Notes under the pieces: model-generated
What the model was told of the DNA's origin: nothing
Database searches by the model: none
Seen by the model: only the letters and a program-made list of their open reading frames with translations
Position numbers and translations under genes: made by a program
Part shown: positions 9,997 through 18,674 of the stretch, in pieces
Position numbering within the stretch: the first letter of the stretch is position 1
Layout of the letters: each line of letters starts with the position of its first letter
Assembly (NCBI GenBank): GCA_903832025.1
Contig: CAIKZY010000076.1
Location: 1 to 52,260 of the forward strand
Length of the DNA stretch: 52,260 nucleotides
Direction: 5' to 3'
From: an uncultured Actinomycetes bacterium
GTDB lineage: Bacteria; Actinomycetota; Actinomycetes; S36-B12

Positions 9997-10228
9997 ACGG
10001 CTCATTGGTGTTGTGCCACAGTCCGCCGGTCGTGCGGGTCCACTGGTCAGTGCAGGCGGAGCGCTTCTTCTCACCCAGCCGTGATGACATCACGCGGGAT
10101 GCGGCCGAGAACCTGAACTTGGTACCGCCGCACGCTGCACAGTCGATGTTTAGACACATCCGAACATGTCTGCGCACAATGCAAAGCGCAGGCAGTTTGG
10201 CAACGCCAATACGGCAGAGGGGGACACG

Positions 10229-11143
10229 ATGACATCGGTAGTTTGCACCGCAGTAACGGGGCCGTTGACAACGGACCGTCGTCGGCCGGAATTTGATCGA
10301 CGTTCAGACGCGTTGAGCGTGCTGGCCATGGTGGATTACCTGCGCTCGCAACCGAGCATCGATCAGATCGCCGAGTATCTGGTGCTTCTTCTCATGCCCA
10401 GCAGAGGCGTGACGGCCGCCGCAATCTGCCTGATTGAATCGGACAGCCGGATGCGAATCGTCGGGTCATTCGGCATGTCTGAGTCAATGATCGAGCCGCT
10501 CAGTCGGTTAGCGCTGATCGATCAGGCACCCATGTGCGAGGCGTTGCGTAGTGGTGAGCCAGTCATCATTGGAACAGCGCAGGAAGTGATGACTCGCTTC
10601 CCATGGACATCGTCGAATCCTGAACTGTGTGTCCCGACAGCTGCCTGGCCACTGTCCATCCCGAGCAGACGTGTTGGAGCGATCCAGTTGTTCTTCGGCA
10701 ATCCCGCTGATCACGCGGTGATGAGCGAATCACTGGAAGGACTGACAGGGTTGTTGTCACTGGTGCTCAGCGGGCTGAGCTGGTCAGGACTGTTCCATAA
10801 CCGCGAGCAAGTTCAACAGACAGGTCATGGCCGGGATGGGGCAAGTGATCCTGGCAACCATTCCGGCTACTCGGGCGTAGGGTTTTCGCAGCGACGAGCT
10901 AATGGCAAGGATGCAGTCGATGAGTTGTCCGCTCGGCAGTTTCGCGTGCTGCAGATGATGGCGGAAGGACTGACCAATGCGCAGATTGCGCGACGAATTG
11001 GCTTCTCGGAATCGACGGTTCGCCAGGAAACCATGGCCGTGTTTCGATTCCTGCAAGTGCACAATCGCCATGAAGCGGTTCGAGTTGCTGGACCCAAGGG
11101 GTTGCTGACCGCGCCGGCGGAGCAAACCGTGGCTCATGACTAG
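10229..11143 (+). CDS. GAF-like sensor with C-terminal LuxR-type HTH
   Basis: LSARQFRVLQMMAEGLTNAQIARRIGFSESTVRQETMAVFRFLQVHNRHEAV; start ATG 10229 after gcagaggggg RBS. Confidence 0.8.
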   Translation: MTSVVCTAVTGPLTTDRRRPEFDRRSDALSVLAMVDYLRSQPSIDQIAEYLVLLLMPSRGVTAAAICLIESDSRMRIVGSFGMSESMIEPLSRLALIDQAPMCEALRSGEPVIIGTAQEVMTRFPWTSSNPELCVPTAAWPLSIPSRRVGAIQLFFGNPADHAVMSESLEGLTGLLSLVLSGLSWSGLFHNREQVQQTGHGRDGASDPGNHSGYSGVGFSQRRANGKDAVDELSARQFRVLQMMAEGLTNAQIARRIGFSESTVRQETMAVFRFLQVHNRHEAVRVAGPKGLLTAPAEQTVAHD

Positions 11144-11253
11144 ACATTGGCTGGCATGCTCGGTCACGGGTTCGCGAACAGCCTGTTCTTCCAAGCGAAA
11201 AAGAGCCACTGTCAGGTGAAGGCATTTCGTCCTCACATCGACAGGGGCACACC

Positions 11254-11652
11254 ATGGCCACGCAGAAAACGAATCATGAGGGTCGCTCGTCAGCTGGACT
11301 GAGTTCACGTCGGGCGATTGCCATTGGCGTGGCAATCTCGGCAACGTCCTTGGCAGTCGGCGGGGTGATGTTGGCTGAAGCCAACGCAGCACCAGTCCAA
11401 ACACAGGTCGTCACCGATACGCCAATTCAAGTCAATGGTGCGTGCGACAACCCGGGAAATCAGGGTGACAACAATGGATGCCGGCCCACAGAAACGGTGA
11501 CGGCTACCACGACCGTGACAGCCACGGCGACGAAAACGGTGCCCGGCCCCACGACCACGGTGCCCGGCCCCAGGGACTGGTCATGTCACCTCGCAAGGCC
11601 GAAAACTGCGCTTGAGGCTACCGAGCCCAAAGAGACCGCGGGGCGATTTTGA
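11254..11652 (+). CDS. Secreted/anchored protein with TTTVPGP repeats
   Basis: AIAIGVAISATSLAVGGVMLAEANA signal-like segment, then TVTATTTVTATATKTVPGPTTTVPGP. Confidence 0.5.
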   Translation: MATQKTNHEGRSSAGLSSRRAIAIGVAISATSLAVGGVMLAEANAAPVQTQVVTDTPIQVNGACDNPGNQGDNNGCRPTETVTATTTVTATATKTVPGPTTTVPGPRDWSCHLARPKTALEATEPKETAGRF

Positions 11653-11724
11653 TCAAGTCGCGAGTCTTGCGCCCTATATGTCGGAAATCAGCGCATTGAC
11701 CGTGAGCGCATCGCCAATCCGGGG

Positions 11725-12489
11725 TCAGGCCCAGATCGCTGCGGGCAACTGGTCAGAGAATCGCTCCGGTGGATCGGGCAGGCTGATGGCCTGCGCCGAT
11801 GTCCAACGCACCATGGTCCACGCCACGGCCAAGGCATCGACCACGTCGTCGACGCTTGCGTGCCGTGTGACATCAGGATCAAGCCCGGTCACATCCAGCC
11901 CGGCCGCGGTGAGCAGTCGGCGGCGTTCCTCAATGCCTGCCCAGCTGTGCTTGCTGTACGTCAGTGGTGCACCGGCCATGGCCGTGAAACTCAGTTCCGG
12001 ATGCACTTCCAGCATGGGGAGGGCGGTCGATCTCACCACGGCATCGACTTCCAGGATGCGAGCGCGCAGCGCGTACGCCATTGCCGAGATACCTTCGCCG
12101 GCCAGCTCCTTGTTGCGTGCGCTGGCCAGTGCATGCGTGGGTTGTTCCACGGCAGCGCGCGTGGGCGTCAAGAAGACGGTGCTGGCCCGTTTCCCCCCGA
12201 CCGCCTGCTTGGCCAGGACGTCCGCCTGTCGACGCGTGCGATCCGGTAGACCGATCGGCATGTCGATACCGACTCCGGCCAGGGGCTGCATTGATTGCCC
12301 GAGCGTGATCAACTCGGCGATGGACTGGGCATACAGCGCAGTGATGGCACCTCGGTGCACATGCATGCCGATCCAGCCCTTCACAGGTCCCACGGCACAG
12401 CCATCCACACCCAGGACTGCGCCATTGTTCATGGCGTGATCATGACATCGGATGAATACTGATGATTGCCACCAGGGCAAGCCCGCCAA
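11725..12489 (-). CDS. DUF429-like predicted nuclease
   Basis: VLGVDGCAVGPVKGWIGM; GVGIDMPIGLPDRTRRQADVLAKQAVGGKRASTVFLTPTRAA. Confidence 0.75.
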   Translation of the reverse strand: MAGLPWWQSSVFIRCHDHAMNNGAVLGVDGCAVGPVKGWIGMHVHRGAITALYAQSIAELITLGQSMQPLAGVGIDMPIGLPDRTRRQADVLAKQAVGGKRASTVFLTPTRAAVEQPTHALASARNKELAGEGISAMAYALRARILEVDAVVRSTALPMLEVHPELSFTAMAGAPLTYSKHSWAGIEERRRLLTAAGLDVTGLDPDVTRHASVDDVVDALAVAWTMVRWTSAQAISLPDPPERFSDQLPAAIWA

Positions 12490-12730
12490 CCAGCCACCAC
12501 AAGGCGATCAGGATCGCGGCAGTGGACATGCCGACGCCCTGGCCGATTGCTTCGGCCCGCTTGCGTCCCACGATTGCCAAGATCAATCCGATGACTGCGG
12601 GAATGAGGCAGATGAACCCCAGGCAGGAACAGACCAATGCTGCAAGCACGATGCCCGGTGCTCGAGGGGTTGTTACCTCGGGAACTGACCGATGCGTTGG
12701 CTGCTCCGATGTGGCGTGCGGATCCTCCAT
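12440..12730 (-). CDS. DUF4190-like small membrane protein
   Basis: APGIVLAALVCSCLGFICLIPAVIGLILAIVGRKRAEA. Confidence 0.6.
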   Translation of the reverse strand: MEDPHATSEQPTHRSVPEVTTPRAPGIVLAALVCSCLGFICLIPAVIGLILAIVGRKRAEAIGQGVGMSTAAILIALWWLVGGLALVAIISIHPMS

Positions 12731-12799
12731 GCCGTAACGCTACTGGGCACTTCGGCAGTGCGCCGATCGCCATAATGAGGTCTGACTCAGGAGGATCGG

Positions 12800-13561
12800 A
12801 TGGCGATATCGGCAGTACGCTTTGATGGCCAGGTCGCCATCGTGACCGGGGCAACGCGTGGCATTGGCTTGGCGATCGCGCAACGTCTTGTTGACGAAGG
12901 CGGACGTGTGGTGATTACCGGACGAAAGTCGGCCGGGATTACGCAGGCCGTCGCCCAACTCGGCGCTGACCGGTGCCTGGGCGTGGCTGGCGCGTCAGAT
13001 GACACCGAGCATCAAGATGACGTCCTTGCCCAAGCCCTGACAACGTTCGGTCGACTTGATGTCCTGGTCAACAACACCGGCGTCAATCCGCATTTCGGCA
13101 CCGTCCTGGATATGCCTGAAGACGCCAAGCGCAAGACCGCTGACGTCAACATCTTCGGCACGTTGTCCTGGATCACCAAGGCCTACCAGGTGCACATGCA
13201 TCGGCATGGCGGAGCAATCGTCAACGTCGCATCCGTGGCCGGCATCCTGCCAGCGGGCGGCATTGGCTTTTATGGCGTGACCAAAGCTGCGGTGATCCAG
13301 TTGACTCGACAACTTGCGGTGGAGCTAGCACCGAGTGTGCGAGTCAATGCCGTGGCGCCGGCGGTGATCAGGACCCGGTTTGCCGAGGCGTTGTTTGCGG
13401 GCAAGGAAGCCCAGGTCGCCGCTGACTATCCGCTTGGACGCTTGGGTGAGCCGGAGGATGTTGCTGCTGCCGTGGCATTCCTGGCCAGTGCGGACGCGGG
13501 GTGGATGACGGGGCAAACGCTCACTGTGGACGGAGGGTTGACCCTGGGTGGAGGCGTGTGA
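12800..13561 (+). CDS. SDR family oxidoreductase
   Basis: AIVTGATRGIGLAIAQRL; YGVTKAA; PLGRLGEPEDVAAAVAFLASADAGWMTGQTLTVDGG. Confidence 0.9.
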   Translation: MAISAVRFDGQVAIVTGATRGIGLAIAQRLVDEGGRVVITGRKSAGITQAVAQLGADRCLGVAGASDDTEHQDDVLAQALTTFGRLDVLVNNTGVNPHFGTVLDMPEDAKRKTADVNIFGTLSWITKAYQVHMHRHGGAIVNVASVAGILPAGGIGFYGVTKAAVIQLTRQLAVELAPSVRVNAVAPAVIRTRFAEALFAGKEAQVAADYPLGRLGEPEDVAAAVAFLASADAGWMTGQTLTVDGGLTLGGGV

Positions 13562-13637
13562 TCGATCGGCGCTCGCGCTGCCTGACGCGATCACGCGCGT
13601 GAGCCGAACTTCAGCAACGCGCAGGTAGGGTGCAACG

Positions 13638-14609
13638 GTGATCAATCGTGAGCACGGCGGCCAGTCTGCCTCCCCAGGCACAGAAGGACGAGTCCTGCAG
13701 CAGCCAACGGGCACGGGACCCGGGGAACAACGATCACGTGGACACCGGGCACCGCGCCATCGGTTCTCCAAGGTCCCTGAGGTCACCGCGTTCTTCTGGA
13801 TTATCAAGATTTTGACCACTGGCATGGGGGAGACGGCATCGGACTGGATGGCGCACACGATCGGCCCACTGGCATCGGTACCGCTGGGTTTTGTCGTATT
13901 CGTCGTTGCCATGGCAATCCAGCTGCGATCCAAGCGCTACACCCCGTGGAAGTACTGGCTGGCGGTAGTCATGGTCTCGGTGTTCGGCACGATGATCGCC
14001 GACGCCATCCACGTTGGCCTTGGTGTGCCGTATGTGGTGTCGACCGTGGTGTTCGCCATAGTCCTGGCGGCAGTGCTGTATTACTGGCACGCCAGTCAGG
14101 GAACCTTGTCGGTCCACTCAATCAACACCAAGCAGCGTGAGCTGTATTACTGGGCGACGGTGATCACGACCTTCGCCTTGGGCACGGCGGCCGGAGACAT
14201 GACCGCGGTCACCTTCCACTGGGGCTATCTGGGCTCTGCGGTGGTGTTCGCTATCGCCTTTGCGATTCCGATGATGCTCGGCCGAATCGGGGTCAATCAC
14301 GTTGCCATGTTCTGGACTGCCTACATCATTACGCGGCCGCTGGGGGCCTCAATTGCCGACTGGATGGGCATGCCGGCTACCCGCGGCGGACTTGGTTGGG
14401 GTACCGGCACGGTGACGGTGCTGTGGTCATTCATGATCGTGGTGTGCGTCATCGTGCTCGGCCGTTCGCATAAGGACGTGGATCCATCGGATCTTCCACG
14501 TGCCCAGCGGCCAACGACGCAGGCGGCGAACGGGCACTGGTCCGTCAGGGACCAGCGTCGCCCCGCTCGTCAGGCTGATGTGTCAGCATCCAAGCGCCGC
14601 TTTCAGTAG
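13638..14609 (+). CDS. COG4705-like uncharacterised membrane protein
   Basis: FFWIIKILTTGMGETASDWM...; multiple TM helices; GASIADWMGMPATRGGLGWGTGTVTV. Confidence 0.7.
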   Translation: MINREHGGQSASPGTEGRVLQQPTGTGPGEQRSRGHRAPRHRFSKVPEVTAFFWIIKILTTGMGETASDWMAHTIGPLASVPLGFVVFVVAMAIQLRSKRYTPWKYWLAVVMVSVFGTMIADAIHVGLGVPYVVSTVVFAIVLAAVLYYWHASQGTLSVHSINTKQRELYYWATVITTFALGTAAGDMTAVTFHWGYLGSAVVFAIAFAIPMMLGRIGVNHVAMFWTAYIITRPLGASIADWMGMPATRGGLGWGTGTVTVLWSFMIVVCVIVLGRSHKDVDPSDLPRAQRPTTQAANGHWSVRDQRRPARQADVSASKRRFQ

Positions 14610-14683
14610 GCGCGGTCGGGCCTGACGACAGGCACGCCTCAGCCAATGTCTGCGAAGGCAACCTGTGGCCTCATACTTGTCCG

Positions 14684-15625
14684 GTGCGTGTTCGCTTCCC
14701 CGTGATCGCTGGTGTCGCAGCGATCCTGGCCATCGGCCTGTCGGGCTGCGCTCGATCCACCACGGCGCTGGCGCCAATTCCTGCCCCATCGGCAGCGGTG
14801 ACCAGTCCGGTACCCACGTTGGCGCCGCCGTCCATGCCCGCAGCAAGCGCGATGGCTGGCGAGGCGGGCGCCGGCGAGATGTCGAGCATGGGCGCACAGA
14901 TGGACACGGCCGTTCCCACGGCAGGGGCCAGCCAGTCGGCAGCGCCACTACCAACCGGCATCCCGTCAACCCTGCCGCCTGGAGCAGTGCCATCGGGTGC
15001 GCCCGCATCGGGTGTCACGGTGAGGATCCCGGCGACACAGGGCGGTCTGGCTCCGGTCATCCACCAGGTCGACACCACCGATCCGGTGGTCTTCATCACC
15101 ATTGATGACGGGTACTACAAGTCACCGGCTGTCGCGGAATTTTTGGCCGCCAACAAGATTCCGGTGACGCCGTTTCTGGCCATGAACGCCATCACCAGCG
15201 ATCCCCACTATTTCAACGTCATTCAGGGGGTGACTGGTCAGGTTCCTCAAGACCATTCCATGACGCACCCGTTCTTGTCCAAACTGTCCTACAGCCAGCA
15301 GAAGGCGCAGATTTGCCAGGCCGCGGATGAGGAGTTGCGGTACTACGGCACTCGGCCCTGGCTATTTCGTCCCCCGTTCGGTGATTTCAATGCCGATACC
15401 CAGCGAGCAGCAGCCGCATGCGGGATGCGGGCATTGGTGATGTGGGATGCGTCCTTGCCGCACGCCATCGTGCGATTTGCGGCAGGGGACCATTTCCGTG
15501 CCGGTGACATTCTCCTGGTGCACTGGCGACCAAATATGGCCAGAGACATCGCCGGGGCGGTTGCACAGATCAAGGCACAAGGATTGCGCGTGGCGGCCTT
15601 GCAGGATTACCTGCCGATCCCGTAG
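14684..15625 (+). CDS. Lipoprotein-like polysaccharide deacetylase
   Basis: Lipobox-like LSGCARS; VFITIDDGYYKSPAVAEFLAANKIPVTPF; QDHSMTHPFLSKLSYSQQKAQI; FRPPFGDFN. Confidence 0.8.
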   Translation: MRVRFPVIAGVAAILAIGLSGCARSTTALAPIPAPSAAVTSPVPTLAPPSMPAASAMAGEAGAGEMSSMGAQMDTAVPTAGASQSAAPLPTGIPSTLPPGAVPSGAPASGVTVRIPATQGGLAPVIHQVDTTDPVVFITIDDGYYKSPAVAEFLAANKIPVTPFLAMNAITSDPHYFNVIQGVTGQVPQDHSMTHPFLSKLSYSQQKAQICQAADEELRYYGTRPWLFRPPFGDFNADTQRAAAACGMRALVMWDASLPHAIVRFAAGDHFRAGDILLVHWRPNMARDIAGAVAQIKAQGLRVAALQDYLPIP

Positions 15626-15712
15626 GTGCCCTCAGCACCAGGCAACGGGCACCAGACACCACGCACCACGCACCACGCACCATGGCACACGTGAGCCACG
15701 AGCCAAGGCGCG

Positions 15713-15955
15713 CTAGCGGACGATCCGCCGCAGGCTCATCACCAAGGCCACGACCCAGCCGATCAGCGTCCAGCCGAGCAGAAGGTCGATCCAGAAGATT
15801 GCCGTGCTGTTGCGGAGCCCGCGAAAGATCGCGATGGTCCACGGGAGCATGTAGCCACCGGTCACGATCGCCACGATCACGGCGATGACCTGGATCGTCG
15901 TGGAATACTGGCGGGGCTCATCTGTGGCCACGTAGACAGTCGGATATTCAGCCAT
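15713..15955 (-). CDS. Superinfection-immunity-like small membrane protein
   Basis: MLPWTIAIFRGLRNSTAIFWIDLLLGWTLIGWVVALVMSL resembles the Imm_superinfect family. Confidence 0.65.
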   Translation of the reverse strand: MAEYPTVYVATDEPRQYSTTIQVIAVIVAIVTGGYMLPWTIAIFRGLRNSTAIFWIDLLLGWTLIGWVVALVMSLRRIVR

Positions 15956-16057
15956 GCGGCAATGCTAGCTACCGCAGTGCCACCCGAAGCCCCCAACACG
16001 TGCGTCGATGATTGCGTGATCACCACCGCCGAGAGCCCAACGCCGTAGGCTGAGGCC

Positions 16058-16477
16058 ATGACCTCTCCCACTGACCACATCGCCGTTCATGCTCGCCTGC
16101 GTCGACTGGGGGCAATGATGATCGGTTCGCTGATCATTGAGATGCTGCTGGGCACGGCCAATGCGCTGTGGCTGAAACTGCCCGACACGGGATCCGGGTG
16201 GAGCAGCGCGACACCGATGTGGTTGGTGTCCTTGCACATGATCTGGGGCCTGGCAATCTTGTTCCTGGCGATCTGGATTGCCGTCCTGGCCTGGCGGAAC
16301 AAGATCGCGAAGTGGAACCTGTGGAACCTGGCCGGCATCATCGGCATCATCATCGCCTTCGCCGGCGGCAGTTCCTTCCTGTCCGAAGTCAGCAACAACG
16401 GCGCCTCGTTCACGATGGCAGTCGGCTGGGCCATCGCCATTGGCGCATATGCGTTGGCGTTAGTGAGCGTCGACTAA
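16058..16477 (+). CDS. Hypothetical four-helix membrane protein
   Basis: Hydrophobic segments; PMWLVSLHMIWGLAILFLAIWIAVLAWRN. Confidence 0.6.
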   Translation: MTSPTDHIAVHARLRRLGAMMIGSLIIEMLLGTANALWLKLPDTGSGWSSATPMWLVSLHMIWGLAILFLAIWIAVLAWRNKIAKWNLWNLAGIIGIIIAFAGGSSFLSEVSNNGASFTMAVGWAIAIGAYALALVSVD

Positions 16478-16551
16478 TGTTCCACTTGCACCAGGGGTGC
16501 TCACGGTGAGATCGGTCAAGGATTGCATACTCGACCCCCAGTCAAGGGCGC

Positions 16552-17103
16552 GTGATGAGTGAGGAACCGCCACGGGCATCACTGTTCCAGCGCGTGAAAC
16601 CGGTGGACCCGGCCCAACGTCTTCAGGTGACCCGGCTGGTGCCGCTGGTCCTGGTCGAGACTGCTGGCCTGGCAATGTTGTTTGCCCTGTATCGGCTACT
16701 CCACGTTTCCGGATCGGTGTTAGCACCGATCGTCATCCCGCCGATCGTGAGCTTTGTCCTGGTCTTCGCCACGGCGCACACTCCGGCATCACGCCCCCTT
16801 CGTGTGTTCACGTCCTACGTCATCGCGGCCATATTCGGACTGGGCATGGCCGCCATTCCGGGCCCGCGCGTGGTCGATGCGGTTATTGCCGCCGCGCTGA
16901 CCTTGTTCGCCATGCATGGCATCGGGGCCTTTCACGCACCAGCCATTGCGGTGTCCATGGCCTCAGTACTGGGAGAGCCGACATGGCAGGACGCGATACG
17001 TGCGTTTCCCTTGCTGCTGGGAACCGTGGTCCTGGTGCTGCTCATGGCCTGGGCGGCGCACAAGATTCTCGGTGACGAGACGTATCCGGTCGCCTGGTGG
17101 TAA
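16552..17103 (+). CDS. HPP-like membrane protein
   Basis: TM segments; MHGIGAFHAPAIAVSMASVLG; start coordinate uncertain. Confidence 0.5.
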   Translation: MMSEEPPRASLFQRVKPVDPAQRLQVTRLVPLVLVETAGLAMLFALYRLLHVSGSVLAPIVIPPIVSFVLVFATAHTPASRPLRVFTSYVIAAIFGLGMAAIPGPRVVDAVIAAALTLFAMHGIGAFHAPAIAVSMASVLGEPTWQDAIRAFPLLLGTVVLVLLMAWAAHKILGDETYPVAWW

Positions 17104-17276
17104 TCGGCCGTGCGTGCGGGGTAGCGCCAGGTTCACATCGGAATGCATGAGCACTGCAGTGCTCGAGCATGGCCGTGATGGGTGACCAGGCGCAGTCCGC
17201 CGCTGTTCGTGGCCAAGATTGGCGCTGTGTCACACCGCGATGTCGTTGACCTGGCCGTGCCGGCAGGGCTTGGCGT

Positions 17277-17645
17277 CTACTGGTTCGGCTGCTGGTGATG
17301 TAACTCAAGAAGCAACTGCTTGATGGCTTTCATCTCCTCCACGTGCGAGGCTCGCTGGGTCTTGGCCAGCTCAAATTCCGCGAGCGAGGCATCATGGGTC
17401 TCATCCATCTTCTGTGCCACACCCATGGCTTGCTGGTCCTGGCCAACCATGATGATGGACAGCAGGACCAGCTGCAGGAATGTTTGTGCCACCCAGGCAA
17501 CGATGATGATCGGGTCATGGGTCCGGATAGCAGCCGGCAGGCTGATCAGGGCTATCGCGGCAAACAGGTAGGCGCACCACATGGTGCCGACGAATCCGGT
17601 GATCTTGCGGGCCAGGCCGGCATTGAAGGAATTGAGTGCGTGCAT
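17277..17645 (-). CDS. Small membrane protein (DUF1003-like topology)
   Basis: Likely start MHALNSFNAGLARKITGFVGTMW inside ORF 17277..17939. Confidence 0.45.
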   Translation of the reverse strand: MHALNSFNAGLARKITGFVGTMWCAYLFAAIALISLPAAIRTHDPIIIVAWVAQTFLQLVLLSIIMVGQDQQAMGVAQKMDETHDASLAEFELAKTQRASHVEEMKAIKQLLLELHHQQPNQ

Positions 17646-17962
17646 CTGGGCTCCAGGGTGACGTTGACCAAGGCGGACTTCGCGGCTGTGCGCGCGAAGA
17701 TGTACCGCCAGCGTAGAACGCACGACCGCACATCGGGCAACGGCGCACGCGTCAGCCGCCACCTGTGTCACCGGCGCGTCCAGGGAACGCAACCGCGAAC
17801 AGGCAAGCTCCAAACACTCGGTCATGGTTCGTGCCGGAACAGCCGGCTCGACGCGGATGGGCTGTTTCGAACAGTGGGTGCGCGAGTGCGGCACTTGACC
17901 GCGCGTACCGTTCAGGTCTTGACTGGCGCTATCGCGCACTGTGGACCTGGTGAGGAAAACGC

Positions 17963-18235
17963 ATGAACTCTTTTATGGTTGTCTGCTCATTCGCCCCGGG
18001 TACCGACATGACTGAGGTGATGGCCGTCGTTGCCGCTGAGCAGGCAAAGGTCGCCGAGTTGAAGGCTACCGGTCAGATTGGCGCTGTCTACCTGTCGACA
18101 CTGGAACGTGGCACGGTCTTCCTGGAGATCTTTGCCGAGGAGGCAGATGCCGCGCGCTCGATCGTGACGTCCTTACCCATGGCACGGTGGTGGGACCTGG
18201 ATATCTATCCGATCAACGCCCCTGTTCAACGGTGA
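17963..18235 (+). CDS. Muconolactone isomerase/YciI-like small protein
   Basis: VVCSFAPGTDMTEVMAVVAAEQAKVAELKATGQIG; compact ferredoxin-like fold pattern. Confidence 0.55.
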   Translation: MNSFMVVCSFAPGTDMTEVMAVVAAEQAKVAELKATGQIGAVYLSTLERGTVFLEIFAEEADAARSIVTSLPMARWWDLDIYPINAPVQR

Positions 18236-18637
18236 GTGAAGGAGTCACCCATGAGTGCCTTTACCCCTGCTGAGATCCAGTACCTGCGCACCCAGCCGCT
18301 CATGCGCTTTGCCAGCGCATCACTGACTGGTCGACCTGATGTCGCACCGGTGATCTTCGAGTTGGACGGCGATGACATCCTCACCGCTGGATTCGACATC
18401 CCCAAGACCGTTCGATACAAGAACGTCCAGTCCAATCCTCGGGCGACCGTCGTGGTTGACGACCTGGCTGCAATGGATCCGTGGTCTCCTCGCGGCATCA
18501 AGGTCATTGGCTCATGCGTCGTGGAGAGCCACGGAGGGGGAGAGCGATTTCGCATCCGCCCCGAGGTGATCATCAGTTGGGCGATCAACGACACCACTCC
18601 GGGTATCCCGACGATGGAGCGACGCGTCGTGGGCTAG
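18236..18637 (+). CDS. PPOX-class pyridoxamine 5'-phosphate oxidase family protein
   Basis: EIQYLRTQPLMRFASASLTGRPDVAPVIFELDGDDI; YKNVQSNPRATVVVDDL. Confidence 0.8.
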   Translation: MKESPMSAFTPAEIQYLRTQPLMRFASASLTGRPDVAPVIFELDGDDILTAGFDIPKTVRYKNVQSNPRATVVVDDLAAMDPWSPRGIKVIGSCVVESHGGGERFRIRPEVIISWAINDTTPGIPTMERRVVG

Positions 18638-18638
18638 G

Positions 18639-18674
18639 CCCAGCAATGTGGTCTCGTGAGACCACATTGCTGGG
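18639..18674. terminator. Bidirectional terminator-like hairpin
   Basis: Perfect 17-bp inverted repeat cccagcaatgtggtctc-gt-gagaccacattgctggg lying exactly between two convergent stop codons. Confidence 0.85.

Noticed and set aside
15650-15682. Short accacgc repeats as CRISPR-like or regulatory array
   Set aside because: Very short, low complexity, no spacers, lies between two ordinary genes.
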